Of a stretch of DNA of 64,000 nt, positions 25,601 to 40,948 are shown piece by piece. Below the pieces are notes generated by a model. That model worked only from the letters and a program-made list of their open reading frames with translations. It had not been told where the DNA came from and ran no database searches. Source of the DNA: Pardosa pseudoannulata (Eukaryota > Arthropoda > Arachnida > Araneae > Lycosidae); the NCBI GenBank assembly GCA_032207245.1, contig CM063500.1, positions 39,590,123 to 39,654,122 of the forward strand. Direction: 5' to 3'. Position 1 is the first letter of the stretch, and every line of letters starts with the position of its first letter. Both the position numbers and the translations under genes were made by a program.

Positions 25601-28600
25601 TGAATATAGTGATGATGATGATATGAGTTGGAAAGTTCGTAGAGCCTCTGCTAAGTGCCTAGAAGCTGTCATATCTACTAGACATGAGATGCTACTTGAA
25701 TTTTATAAAGTTATATCTCCAGTTTTAATAGCCCGTTTTAAAGGTAATTTATATTTAAAGAAAAATTGTATTTTTAACATTAGAAATGTTTAAAAAATGT
25801 CACATGTATACTGTGTTTGACATTATTTCCTGATTTATAATAGAAAACAAAATATAAAGTTTTTATCCTTTCAAAAATGGTGACATTTAATCACTATGTA
25901 TTACTGCTAGGTTATTTCATAAAACTGTTTTATTCATTACTAAAATATTTTGAGAAATTCAACTATCTTTTAACTTATTAATACCTACCATCACTTTTTA
26001 TGGACAGCAAACATAGTTTGTAAAATTTTTTTCTCAAAACTAGTTATCCTCTTCATTTTATAAACAGTCTATCAAATTTTCAAATACCTGCTATTTTTTA
26101 TAATTTTGTAACTTGAAATAGACGCTTCATAATTTTTTGGGTTTTCCATATAAATTTGCTTTTTTGATAGATACATAAACTGAATTCATGACAAATGAGT
26201 TTATTTCTTATAAAATCATCTTTTTAGAGTAAAATGTTTGTGATACCAAATAAACATCTTATTAGAAAGTTTTCTATATATGTCATCCTATAATGAGAAA
26301 AATGACATCTGATCATTAAGGAGACCAGACTGTAATATTCAAAATTGTAGGAATTTTATATCTGTTTTATTCTGTGCAGTCCATTATAATTTAGATTTAA
26401 GATAGTCATCAATATGCCTTCATCAGAATGGCAGTAATGGGTTAATTTTTAATGGAAATGGTATAATCATTAATTCAATAGAAACACAACTTTCAAAGGA
26501 ATATTTAAGCCTGCTCATTGAATGCCTTTTTTTGTAAATAGCACCTAAAAATTCTATTTTGGGAAATTTTAGGCTTCAAAAGCATTTATTACATTTATTT
26601 TATTTCGTAGAACGTGAAGAAAATGTTAAAGTTGACATATTCCATGCCTATATTGCTCTGTTGCGCCAGACAAGACCATCAATTACTGCTGTTGCTCTTG
26701 ATGCTGATGCTATGGAACATGAAGAAGGGTAATCACTCTTTTTATTTTGTATAAGAATAAGAACCATAAAGGGTTATTGCAAAACCTTTATCTTTTTTTT
26801 AAATCAAAATTTAGGTATAACTATTCACAACTCTTTAATTATATTTTTGTACATGGAAAAATAACTATTACAAAGACATTTCAAGCCTTTTTCATGTAAA
26901 ATATTTGACATTATGCATTTCTATCTTTTCTTTAATCTAAACCTTTTCCTAGTTTTAAAAATTCTCTACAGATTAACTCAGGCTATTGCAATGATAATCT
27001 GAAGTTGTACTGTGGGCAAAAAGTTGATATCAAGCAGAAAATTAAAGATTTTATTTTTAAAGAATTAATGCGAGCACTATTATTGTTTGAACACTGTAAT
27101 GCATTAAATATGTCAATTATACTTTACTAAATCTTTTATTTAATTTGTTTATTACATGCTGTTATGTAGATCTTTATCATTATGCCAATATTAAAATTCT
27201 AAATAATATTATAGGAATGAAATGTTATGATTGGGAATTTTGAATCTTTGTAAAAATGTAGTTCTGCATAAGAAAAAAAAAAATTATTAATGACCTTTTT
27301 ATTGTTGAATAAATATAATTTATAGAATTTTGTAAGCCAAGAATTTTTAGGTCTTTTTTATTGACCTAAAGTGGGGAGCTTACATGCAGATCCACAAAAC
27401 AGTTATAAAGTATTTCTTTCTTGGCAACATTTTGACTCTTGGTGGTGACAGAAAGTTGCCTTAGAAAAAAAAAAGCAAAATGTTTTTTGTATAAGGCAGA
27501 AAATATATAATTGTGGATTATAAATAAAATTTGCAAAAATCTTGAATTGAGAATAAACTCAGAAATTGAAAAATGAATTTGTCATGGCTTTTACCTGTGT
27601 TATAATTGTGCCAAAATAGCAATCCTACATCTTTAGTGGATTGTCTAATCTCTTAAACTTTCCTCTACGTAACCCAGAAGCAAGTGATAAATCATCAAAA
27701 ATAGCACTTTTTAATTTTTTTTTTAGTTTTTATGGTTTAAAGCTATGAAAAACTGCTACCTTCAGATAGGATTATCAGCATTAAAACAATTGTTGGCCTC
27801 TTTAAAGAATACATTGACTATATGGTCTAGCACTTTGATTGCTCAAGCTGAGTGCTGCAACAGTAATCAAGTAAAATCTACATAAAATTGATAAATTAAT
27901 AAATACAGCATGAAGTTATTAATTAAAAGTTAACTTGTCTTTCCCAACACTGTCAAAGTGTGTTAAGAGTTGTCTTTGTATTTGGAGGTGCAATACTTAA
28001 ATTGGATGTCATGGTGAAAAATGTTTGAGAAGTATTGCTTTAACTTTTTATGTTACAGCAATTTGTTTAAAAAATATTTTGCTCATTTTATCTATTTAGC
28101 AAAATTTTCAAATTCTTGGTGGCATATATTAAACAGGACAAAATTTTCTGATACAGGCCAAAATTTTTTAATTTCAGCTTAGTTGTGGGTTTTGAATTTT
28201 GCGTAAAAGTAAATCATACTCACCTTAAACACAGATGATTTTATATTTGGAAATATACAGTACAGAAATGAATAGCATTAAGGTGCATGTAACTTCTAAT
28301 AAGACTTGTATTTTTTCAACTTGTTTATTAAATGTATTTTCTAATAAACTAATTAAAATATATTTAGAAAATTTTGAATATGTTAGCTTTTAATTTAAGC
28401 TGTTGAGTATTAAATTGTAAGATTCTTAAAATGAATGTGCTTTATGTTTTTGATATTCTTTTTTTTAATCATAATTTTTATTTTATTTTTAATCAGGCCT
28501 GTTAGTTTGTTGAAGCAACAAACTCCCAACATCATTAAAGCTCTTCATAGACAACTGAAAGAAAAGAGCATAAAAACCAGACAAGGGTGTTTCTTTGTTT

Positions 28601-31600
28601 TGACTGAATTAGTTACCGTTTTGCCAAATGCTCTCTCAGATCATATTCCTGCTCTTATTCCAGGAATACAGTTTTCTTTAGGGTAAGTTACTGCTCTAAC
28701 CAAGTTATATTTTCAGAAAGGCAAAGTTTCTGTTTAAGAAATTTCATTTTGGATGGATTAAAATTTTCCTACCCATGTCTGTTCTAAGTGCCATACTATT
28801 TCATCCTGCTTGAAAAATGGTTGCATGATCATGTTTTGAAAATATTTTGTAAAAGAGGGAGATAACACACATTTGCAAATGCATATAAATGAAAAGAATT
28901 TTATAGTTATTACATTTGTGTTAACCCATTAATACCTAGTATCCCCTTTTAGGAACTGTTAACACATTGTATGCAGGACACATATTAATGTTTTCTGACG
29001 ATTGATACTTGAGTGCGGGTCGCATACTAGTACGTGTTAGTGTAACAACATGGTTTGTTTGTAGGTACAAAAATAATGATATATATACAGGAAAATGAAG
29101 CCGAATGTTCTTGTCTACTACATAGATTCTGGAAAAATTTAGACAAAAACTAGTTTTTACATCAGTTGATGTGGAACCACAGAAATGGAAATGAACAGAA
29201 ATATCATGGCTTTTTTGCCACTAAATTTTCTTTTTATAAAAGTTATTTTTTATGAATTTGAAATGATATATTCTAATATTCTGGGAATTTTTTTTTTTAA
29301 TTTCAGGGTTGTTCATATACTGTTATATTAAATGGAAAGTTTTGTAGCCCCAGCTGTATAATCTTTTGTAATGCTAATAACACTGTATTATTAAAAAGTG
29401 TTTTGTTATTTGCTATAAAGAATCCAATAGATTTGTTATTTAACACTTTGACTGCCATGGCTATCATATGTGATGTCCAGTGATATTTCCGTTGAGACAC
29501 TGGCTATCCGATATGATAGCCATGGTGTTTTAACACTTCAGGCCATGGCTATCAAAGATGTTATCAGTTACATGAAAATCGTATTGGAGTTTGATTGTTG
29601 GGCTCCCTACGATGTGTTACGTATACGTGGTTTGCGCAAATTGGTATATGTGACGATTTTATGAGCTAAGTTTTATGAAAAATTAAATATTTGGAACATG
29701 CAACAAAAAAGGGAATATATATAAATAGAGAGAGTTTGTTTTAAAATATTGTTTGTTTTGAAATATTGTTTTTATATATAGTTTTATGTTGAAAAAATAC
29801 AAATTACACAAAAAAAAAAGTTTGGCCCCGTTGTGAACATTTGCAATTTTGGCTTGGCAGTCAGTGTTAAAATTCAAATTTAGCATTATTAATAAAAGTA
29901 TATAATCAATTTTAACTATTAAGAGCATTCTTTTTGATATAATTTCTGTGTACACAAGTTAGATTTGAAAATAAAGTGCCATTATATTACTGTAATGTTA
30001 TATTACTATAAACATATTACTCTAAACTTATTTAAAAAAAATTAATAAAATCTGTTGAAGTTTAATGTTTTTCTCAAAACTGAACTGTATCCAATGTGCA
30101 TTTCTGTTGCTTTCTTTAAAAAGCTAAATAATTTTTATTTATTTTTCAGTGATAAAAATTCAAGTTCTAATATGAAGATTGATACCTTAACCTTCTTAAA
30201 TTGTCTCCTTACCCATCACCCCCCAGAAGTTTTTCATCCACATGTTCAAGCTCTTGTTCCTGTAAGTTTTAGAAATTTTGATGCTATGTATGTGTGTGTG
30301 TGTGTGGGGGGAAATAATGCACAAGTTTTTAAACTTAGTTTTAAGTTTAAGAGGTAGATTTTCAAAATGCCTTAGCAATAGTTTTCCTTTTTAACTCAAA
30401 AGGTTATAAATTTATTTAAAGCCCTCTTTGGAAATCTTCGGGCTGAAGAAAGTAAAGGGTAGGTTAAAATTAATTTATTTTATCATCTTATTAAATATTA
30501 GTATGCAGTTTTAATGTATCAAAGAAAATTTTCCTTTATAAAATGAAGTTTGGGTATATATATTTTTATTCTGAAATGCTTTATAATTTAAACCTTTAAG
30601 AAGCAGAGAAATCAAGTGTTGTAATTTTGCTTTGAAATAGTCTATTTTACAATAATTAGTATTGTGAATGATTATTTAATTATGGAATGAAATTTTAAAA
30701 GTAGATGGAGATCCAATGCTTAACTTGCTTGGTAATTGATTTAGTTATGATTCTATATTAGCAGTTTCTAACCAAAATATTTTTTATCACATTTTATACA
30801 AAGAAATATTTTTGCTCATATTTTAAAATCTAAAGCTTAACTTTAAAATAAACCCAACCAAACTATTGTAGAGGGGTTTTGTTATTTGTTCTAGATTTAA
30901 AGATATGTTTCTTTCATTTTTTTTTATTATAATGCTAGTAATGGGACCATTAATAATACATTAAAATTAGGGGTGAGGATGTAGTTTATGAATCAAACTG
31001 TGGAGACTTCCATTAACTACATATTTATAAAAAATGATCTGGTTGTTCAATTATTTATAAGAATTTTGTTTTGGTTTGGAGCCCTACCATTTTGTTTTTG
31101 CTACACAAAGTCCCGGATCTACTTCTTGAAGTCAGTTCTCAATGGCTATAAAATCTATAATAATATTGAGATTCAAACTAAATTTTGTACCGAAAAGTTT
31201 GGAAAATAGTACTTAATAAATTATAATAAAAGCTATTTTTGTGTTAAACTTCATTTTGAATATGAAACTTATCCCTGCCAAACAATAGCTGAATGGTAGA
31301 GCACTGTTCTTCAGTACTGGAGTTCATGTGTTCAAATTTCGCTTATGGCATTGATGTTCATAGCTGTTCAGAATCGGCTTTAAGCAGTAGGTCCTGGTCT
31401 CATAGCCCTCATGTAGCAAAACAGCAGATTGTAGAGCTGCAAACCAAAACCAAACTTATCCCCAATTAATTGATAACGTTTCCTTTCTAGCCTATAGTCC
31501 ATGCTGTTGGTGATGTTTTTTATAAAATTACATCTGAAGCTTTATTAGTATTACAACAGCTGGTTAAAGTAATGAGGCCTCTAGGTAAGCAATATTAATT

Positions 31601-34600
31601 TTTTTATGAAGTTTTTCTTATTTAAAAAATTTCCAAGTTATGTAATTTTGTTTTTATAACGAATCAAATTTTTCAGTAAGAATTCTAATATTTCCCTAAT
31701 TGAGCCATGCTCTGTTTCAAACTATAAATTGCCATTGAATTATATCTATTACAAAATGTATACTAGTATATTGAAAAAATGTAATGATTGTTAGAAATAA
31801 TGAGGATTCTTAGTTATAAATTTTTTCTTATTTAAAAAATTTCCAAGTTATGTAGTTTTGTTTTTTAATGAATCATATGTTTCAGTGAGAATTCTAATAT
31901 TTCCCTTGTCGAGCTATGCTCTGTTTCAAACTATAAACTGCCATTGCATTATACCTATTACAAAATGTATATTAGTATATTGAAAAAATGTAATGATTGT
32001 GAGAAATAATGAGGATTCCTAGTTAAGGATTTGAACTGGGTTTTGCATTCTCTGAAATGACTAGGTAAAATTATGTTGCATTCCATTTGTACGTCCAGTT
32101 TTGTTTTCTAAATCTACATCTCTGTATAATGTTTATGAAGAAAAATAAATATTTTTTATGAACTTTTTAAAAGTTATTTACTTTTTCAACAAAGATTGAG
32201 TATTATGAGGAAAAAAGTTTCAAATATTTTCTGATTGCTTCAGTTTTTGTTTAAAAGTGTTTTTTAACAAGCATTGAATTCCAAGAATATGGTGAATGCA
32301 AACAATTATAAATATAGAAAAATATATAGCACTATTTTCAAGTATTTGTCATGTATTTTGTAGATCAACCATCATCTTTTGAGTTCACTCCCTTTGTTTC
32401 CCAATTGTATGAATGTACTTTGATAAGACTGAAGGCTGCAGACATTGACCAAGAAGTTAAAGAAAGAGCTATAGCATGCATGTAAGTTAAAAATAATAAT
32501 CTAACTTTTAAAAAATAAAACTTTTTCCTGTATTCTAAGGGAAAAAAAAAAAGATTTAAAATGAGCTTGTATGGTTCTAATTAAATTTTTTCATATTTAT
32601 ATAAATAGCCTGTGTTGTAAATGCTTCTAATAAATTAGATTGAAATGTAATTTAAGGAGAATTGTTTTTATTGATATTTGTGGAATGATCCCAGTTCTTA
32701 ACTAAATCAGTTTCACGAGCTTTTAACTCATTCCATATGTATACATGCAATGCCAAAATACCACCACCAGGTTTCTTTCAGAACTTACAGTCCATTGTTT
32801 TAAGTACTTTGGGTTTTAATTTCTTGTTTTTTTCCTAGGGGTCAAATTATTTGCAATCTTGGAGATTGTTTGCAGGTAGAACTTCAAGTTTGTTTACCAA
32901 TCTTCCTTGATCGCCTCAGAAATGAAATCACACGATTAACTACTGTAAAAGCTTTGACTAAAGTAGCAGAGTATGTATCTTTTTTTTTTTAATTGTAATT
33001 TCAATTTATGTATTTTCACTAGTTTCTTTCTATGTTTGGCTTAGTTTTTATTCTCCTTTAAAAGTTTTCTTAGATATTGAATATAAGATGTTTACAAATA
33101 GTCAATCTAATGAATCTGAATTTTTCACTCTTTTTATTCTTTCATATGTATGTGCAATAGCCTTGTTTTTCCTCATACATTCAAAATATTGTTTATATAT
33201 GTATATGTTATGTAATAAATTAGTGTATTTTATATATATGTATTACATGTGTTTGGTGTATGTAAATATTTGTATATTATTTCTATTATATGTATTTGAT
33301 GTAATATAATGGTGAATGTAACATATGTATATTATATTTTGTTTATAATACAGTCAAATTGTATAGTAATAGCATATGTATATGTTGAACATAAAACAAA
33401 CCGAACATCTTAGAACAGAAAAAATATATAATTAATTAATTATGTGATTGACGTTATATTATCTTATTTGTTGATAATTTATATATATAGCAATTTGAAT
33501 TGACATATGTTTACATTTATATGGCATTTAGTAATAAACATTTTTTTTAATGACAGCATTTATAGCCATTATTTATTAATTTACTTCTCTCAGTGTTATT
33601 TCTTGAGAAGAAATCTATCTATGGAGAGTAACTTTTCTTTACAAAATATAATGTTATTGTATAAATGCTTGAGCGAAAATTTGTTATATTTATAAAATAG
33701 TTTCTATTCCAACAACAACCGCCAATACATTTCGTATCTGTATGACCACGGTACATATTGTATTCACACATGTATAATTTGAGCAGACGAAATTTTCTTT
33801 TTGATGTCTGTAAATTATATTATGCATTAGATTATCTTTATATGTTTTTTAATAGATAAATTCTGCTGTTTATATGTTGATATATATGTAATATTTGAAG
33901 CTCTTCTGTATTTTCCTTTAATGATGCAGAAAATTTGGAGTATTCCTTATGTAATTGTATTTTATATATGTTTTAATAATATATGATTTAAAAGTAAAAA
34001 AAAAATTATTTTTCAACATTATATATGCATACGGATTGTCGACATAAAGTGATATAATATGTAAGAATATAATCAATTCTGTCTTATATATTTGTTGTTG
34101 TATGTCGACATATATAATTACATTTAATTATATATACAGTAACATATATACATACCTGTCAACATTTACAGATTATCCATAAAATTTACAGGTGGTTTTC
34201 ATTTAATTTTACAGACTTAAGATAGACAAAGATTTTTTGCATTATTTTGGTAATGTGAAAATGAAATCAAAGATTTCAAAAAAGAACACTATATTTTTCA
34301 AACTTAAATAATATCTGAAAATTCTAAAATTATTTCATTTCAGGAGAAATTTACATAACTGGTAAAAAAAAATCTATCAATATGCTTAGTATGCTTTAAG
34401 GATACTAAATTCCTGTATAAACTTGTTTAAAATAAAGTAATATCACAGGACTACAGGCTATATCAGTTTCGTAAATATGATTTTTTAAAAATCTGGGATA
34501 TTGAAAAAAAAATTTTTTTTAGAAGAATTAAAGCCTAGCAAAACATAGTTTGATAATTTTAACCTCTCACTTTTTGATTTTGCTAAAGATATTAATGATG

Positions 34601-37600
34601 TTATTTTGATGTATTTCTAGAATCAAATTTAATTTAAAAATTAGCTAACATGTGTTGTTATATTTTTAATGAACTCATAAAGATGTTATTAATTACAATT
34701 AAATTTTAAGTAGAGTTTTCCTGAGTAAAGGAAATAATACATAATCAAATTTTATTAATTAGAATGATTGTGCCACTAAAAATCAGCCCACCAACCAGCT
34801 GATATTTCAGGAAAAGTTTTTATTGATGTCAATGTATAAAATTTGGCAAGTATATCTATGTAATGGTTAGCGTATCTGTATGGATGTTAGAGTATGAGGG
34901 TTTTAACATTTAAAGGTTTGTTGCATAAAAAAACTGAACTTGAATATGTTTAAAATAACACCTTCTATCACTTCATTCTTTATATAAATTTGTGATTTCC
35001 CTTTAAATGAAATCAATATTTTTATCTGCTTTTAAACAGTTATTTCTTGATCGTAAGTAACTTATTTTTGGAGTTGAAGATTGTTTTCAGATTAGTTCTT
35101 TGACTTAAAATTGACTAAGTTTTTCTCTTTTTTTATTCATTCTCAAAATTTTAAAGGATTTATTTTTAAATGTAATATAAAAATATAATATAAAAATGAC
35201 TAGTTGAATGCATTTGTAAGGTTCAACATCAATTAATTTGATATATTTTTTGTTGTATTTTTACATTGTACATAAAAATGTCAAATAGCTTTTTGAATTT
35301 GAGATTTTAATATCCATTGAAAACTATCTAAAATTTATTTACAATTTTTTTTATTCAGTTCACCCTTGAAGATAAATTTGCAACCAATATTAGGAGAATC
35401 CATGCCTATTTTAGCCTCTTTCTTAAGAAAGAACCATAGAGCATTGAAACTAAGCACATTAACTCTTTTAGATACTCTTATAAAAAATTATGGTAAGTAA
35501 ATCGATTCTTTTTCTTATACAGTATTGTTTTTTGGGTAATTATTTTCAAATTGTATTGTTTGTCTAAAAGATTGCTATCATATTAAGATTTTTAAAGATA
35601 TTATGAAATATTTTTATATTATGAAAAGAACTTGTTATATATTTTTAAGTTATTTTTTTGCTTTGTGATTTGCATTTCTATGGAAATTTTTCAAGTATAA
35701 GGCAGAGTGAATATTTTCTAAAAATTAATTTTAAATATTTTTACAAATATAAGCACATCTTAATTATCTAGTTGATAATGTAGTATTACTTTTCACACTG
35801 ATATAATTTTCCCAACTTGTTTTCAGTGTTACAAAAGCAGTATTTTGCTAATTTAAAGTTTACTTTTTAGTGGACTGCTTAAACCAAGATATGATTAATA
35901 CAGTGTTAACTGAGTTACCACCTCTTATCAGTGAGAGTGATCTTCATATTTCTCAGGTATGTAATGTTTGTTAGAATACTTCTTTAAGATTTAGATATTA
36001 TGTACAACGTAATCCTGATCTTTTTTTCCTTCCTTATTTATTGACCTAGACCACCAATTATTCGTTCTGTGTTGATCATTTATGCATTTGGTTCTGAATT
36101 TATCTAAGTTTAATGTTAGTTTTCCTTGCATTCATTATTTTTTTTCATCTGCTGTTGAAATTCTTCAAATCTCGTAGTTTTGTCTTACTCGAAGCATCAT
36201 ATTATAGAATTTTGGAGAACTAATTTTATGTTGTTAGAATGTATTTGGTTTCTGTATATATCATTAATATGTAATTTAAATTTATTTTTTTTGAGTCATT
36301 TTATTTTTTTTCAGATCTGTTTTGTTATTAGGTATATTATAGAACTTGTGTAGTTTATATTAAGAAAGAGATTATGTGTTATAATGTTTTGATGTTCATA
36401 GAATGAAGAGTATTGGTACTGTATTCGTAATGTAACAAAGTAGCAGAATATTACTGTAATGAAATTTGAAAGATTTTGATAGACAATGTCATGTTTGTGT
36501 GTGTATGTACTTTCTAGCTATTCATGAACATGCTGTTTTTCTTTAGAAAAAGCCGCTGAGTTTCTTCTCCCTGGCCAAATACTCATGGAGTCTGTTATCA
36601 GAAATATAGTACTTTTTTTCATAATGAAATATCATTCAGAAATATAGACTTTTGATGCTTGTCCCTCTCCGAAAATTATTTCTGGAGTCATTGTAGCATA
36701 ATGAATGAGCAATGAACAATAGTTTCTTAACTATACAACTGTAGATATTAACTTGAACTTATTCACTATATCTTGCTCAGAATTATGTTTGCTTTTTATT
36801 TATAGTGTATTAAAGATTTATTAATTTTCAGTTTTAAAACTTGCATGTCAAAGTAGGCAGTATTTTTGCTCTTTTTTTCTTATACTGGGGAAGGTACAAT
36901 TTTAGTATGTACATATTAAACAGCCTTGCAGGAGGAGGGGGGGGGTCACTTTAATCTGTTAATGCTTTGCATCACTTTTTGAGGATAGTTAGAAAATAGT
37001 AGAATTTCTACATTTTCTGGGAACAATTTTTCCTTTTTAGTGAAAGTAGATGGCAATCTAATATTAAATCTTTCAAATTAAAAAAAATAACTATTGTTAT
37101 TTATAGGTTTGTTAGATTGGTATTTGTATTTTTTTAAGTCCTGCTTCTGATATACTATATCATTCGGTACACTAACTGATCATATGACAAATTACTATAT
37201 TATAAATTTGCAATATTTTAGTAATGTTTACTTATGATTTCAAATTTCTGTTGAAATTTCTTAATCTATGATGTTTGAAATTACAGCTGTTCACTAATGA
37301 GAACAGTCTGCATTATTCAAAGTTGGTTAAATTACTCTAATGTTCAGTAGATAAGTGGCCTTGGCTTACATGCTGCACATTATAATTGGCTGAAAGAAAA
37401 CGAAAATTTGTAAGATTATTGGTCCTCCAACAAAGTTTTTAATTCCTGATGGTTTAGCAATTACTTGTGTTTGGAGATGAATACTAATGGTTGACACTGT
37501 TAACACTTTGCATGCAGGCAACGTATTTTTACGTTTTTTGCAGTCTGTCACTGGAGTGTGGGTCACGTAAAAATACGTATTTAGTAGATTTGTGGTGGAT

Positions 37601-40600
37601 ACCCACTAACCACCACAAATATACTAAATATATATATAATTATATGTATGTGTGACATATGCGTGTTGTTTTCGTTGCTATGCAACTCTTTGCACTTTTT
37701 CTTTCCACAAGTTATGATTGTCGAGTTATTCGGTCTTTTGTTACGTTATTTCGTCTTCAATCGAATTCCTAGCTCCAGAACATACAAGTCGTGTTTTGTC
37801 AATTTGAAGCTTGGTTTTTTATTGTTGAATACAAAATTGATAAAATGAGCTGTTGTGACAAAGATAGTGTTGAAGAAATATGTACTGACAGATTATCGGA
37901 CTTTAATTTTAAAAATCATTTATTTTTGTGATTTCTTAAAAATATTGCTTTTTTTGTTAAATAATCATACAGTATATATTAAAGTGTAAAATAAAAAAAG
38001 TTTCGTTCATAAAAACAAAGTAGTTTGCGATTTTTCTGAATAACAAAACTTTCATGCGATTCACGAAAAAATGCCCACTGCAAGCGTAAGTTGGCAGTGA
38101 AGTATACCTGCATGCCAAGTGTTAATCGTTTTTTTGTTTGTTCTATTGACCTTTTCTTTAAATTTTCTTCCAAAATAAATCAGGCTGTGACACTGTTGAT
38201 ACAAATTTTTATTCATAGCCACTTTCTCTAACTCTTAGAGCTAGAATGAGTAGGGTGCTATCTATTGGTACCAAAGTCCTGACATGGAATCCTACTGCTA
38301 GCATAGATATTTAGAGTCGCTAGGTCCAGTCTGATATTACACCTTGTGTTGCAAAAAGAAAAAGCTACTATTGTACTTCAAACCAAACTTGTTCCAAACA
38401 ACTCTTGCTTGGATTTCCACTGCTGGATATATCTTTCAACTTTAAATTCCTAGCTGCAGCTCTATTTTTAATTCCTATTACCTTTTTTTCACCTCTGAAA
38501 GTTTAAAAGCAGGTGCACATATTTTTATTTGAGTAGGAACCATTATAATAATTATTCAATTTAATGATAACAAATTTGGTATGGTAACATGGAAAATAAA
38601 ATTCCTTCAGATATCCCACAGTTGTTCAACTTTTAATGATGGCTTATCTATGAATTATAGTACTTTAATTTTTTTTACTTAGACCCTAATAACTTATATT
38701 TAAGGTATTCTTTATATACTCAGCAGAAATAATTTGAGCATTATGAACATTTCTTTGTTACATTATATAGATGTATAAAAATGATTTTTTTGTCGTGGTT
38801 TTGATATATAATGGTTCAAATTGTTTCCTTAATACCTGTTATGTTTAATAAAATTATGTTTATAATTAGTGTAAAATGTGTAATTCGTTATATTTATGTA
38901 TTTTATTGAATTATTGCTTTTATTTACAGTTAACTTTGAATTTATTAACGTCCATATCTAAAGTTCAGAAGCAACCCCTTATGAATATTGCTGATACAAT
39001 TTTACCAGAAATTTTGACTTTGATTCATTCTCCTCTATTACAAGGTACCAAATTGCTATTCACTTTATTTGCCTATAATAAATATAACTGCAGATATTAA
39101 AGTTGTTAATTAAATATTGTTCTTGATATTAAGTATTGTATGTCTCTTGGAATTTTTAGATTATTACTGAAATTTTCAGAGATAAAAATGTTGAATTTTT
39201 GGGAAAGTGATTTTTTGAAAATATTTAGATGATTATTTGAAAGATTTTGAATTGTATAAATCCATTAAAATTGTCTTATAAACCAATTTATATCTCTATA
39301 GTTTTATAATATTTGTTATAGCATAATTTCAGTAGTTAGGATTATTCTTGAAATTTACATTTAATAAGTATAAATGGTAAAATTTTGCATGTGATTATAT
39401 CTGTCTGATTTATAGTTGACTTGAGTGTTTTAATTATTGTGCTGTCTGAATAGGATTTTTATGATATGAATTACTCATTCCTTAGCAATCTTGTTAGATA
39501 ATGTTTAACACAATATGAGAAATTAATTTTCATATATAATGTGAGAAAGGAATTTTTCATTTTTTTTTTATTTGATATTGTGTTTAACTAGAAATATGGT
39601 AATCTTAATATGTAATAAAATTTCATGTTATTGATTATTTGCTGTTTTAGGTGCTGCTTTAAGTGCTATGCTGGAATTTTTTCAGTCACTTGTTATTGCC
39701 CCTTTACCTGGTTTGGGTTATAGAGATTTATTAAGGGTAAGTCATAACATGTTAATTTTTGAACTTATCGGGAATTTATGTACTAATTGTATATAATGTT
39801 TAATTATCTTTATAAAATGGAATTGACTATGTTGTTGAGGGAAAAAGTCAGTATTCATTAATACCTGAATGATTTGTTATTTATCTATTTTTTAAAAAGG
39901 ACATTTCCCTTCCTATATTTTGTATGTACTAAAGTATTTTTTTTAATTTAACATGCTTCTGACTTCTTAGATGTCCTGTTTGGTCATTCTATTTACATTT
40001 TTATAAAAAGTGGTGTTTAAAGCTTGCAATTATGTCCCTCCAAAACCAGGAACATGCTGTATTAAATATATACAAAATTATAAAAATTAAAAATAAACTT
40101 ATTTTCTTTCCTATTTAAATTAAAAATGAAACAAGATTCTGAAAGAATTTGAATTTATATTGGATGCAATAGATGCACATACTTGTCCAATTAATATAAT
40201 ATTAGTCTTCAGGAATCTATTGAAAGCAGGATCATACTGTTCATTTGAAAGGTGGCAAATCTTTTAATGATGGAATCTGTTGAGTTACCTAAGAACTTTC
40301 AAATTATGTTGTATTTTTATTTATTCATTTTTTAAATAAGTGTCTCCAAAATTTATTCTCTTTTGTTTTTGGCTTTCTTTTAAAAATGTGTACTTATTAC
40401 TGTTATAAACACGGTTTCTGCGCACCGGGAAAGTCATGGAAAATCATGGATTTAGACAATGGATTAATTTTGTCATGGAAAATCATGATTTTCTAAGTAA
40501 AATGAGTAAAAGTCATGAAAAGTCATGGATCCGCTGAGCTACCAATTAAGAAAAACCAAGAAATGCCTCTGCAAGTGAATTTCCTTTCTGTTCGTCAAGG

Positions 40601-40916
40601 AAACTCAAAACAAGCAAGCTTAATAGGGGGGGGGGGTAAATGTATAAGTATATTATTCTAGTTTTTTCTTAAATTATAAATTAAATTTTTATTAATATAA
40701 TAATAATTATTTAATAAAAATTAGTTAAGATTTTTCTACAAAATATAAGCTTATCTTTAGGGCTATAATATATAAACGCTATAGGGTTATCGTGTTTGGC
40801 TATTATTCTTGGTCACCTCGATAATACCTAAGTACTCTGAATTCAAATTGGAAATTTTTTGATTGCATTCAGAAAATTGCTGTATGATTAAACTTAAGTA
40901 TGTTGATACAACAATT

Positions 40917-40948
<32 letters not shown>

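Noticed and set aside
28921..28958. A further TTAACCCATTAATACC end as a complete MITE
   Set aside because: No matching inverted end could be found downstream, so only the partial element starting at 28959 was listed.
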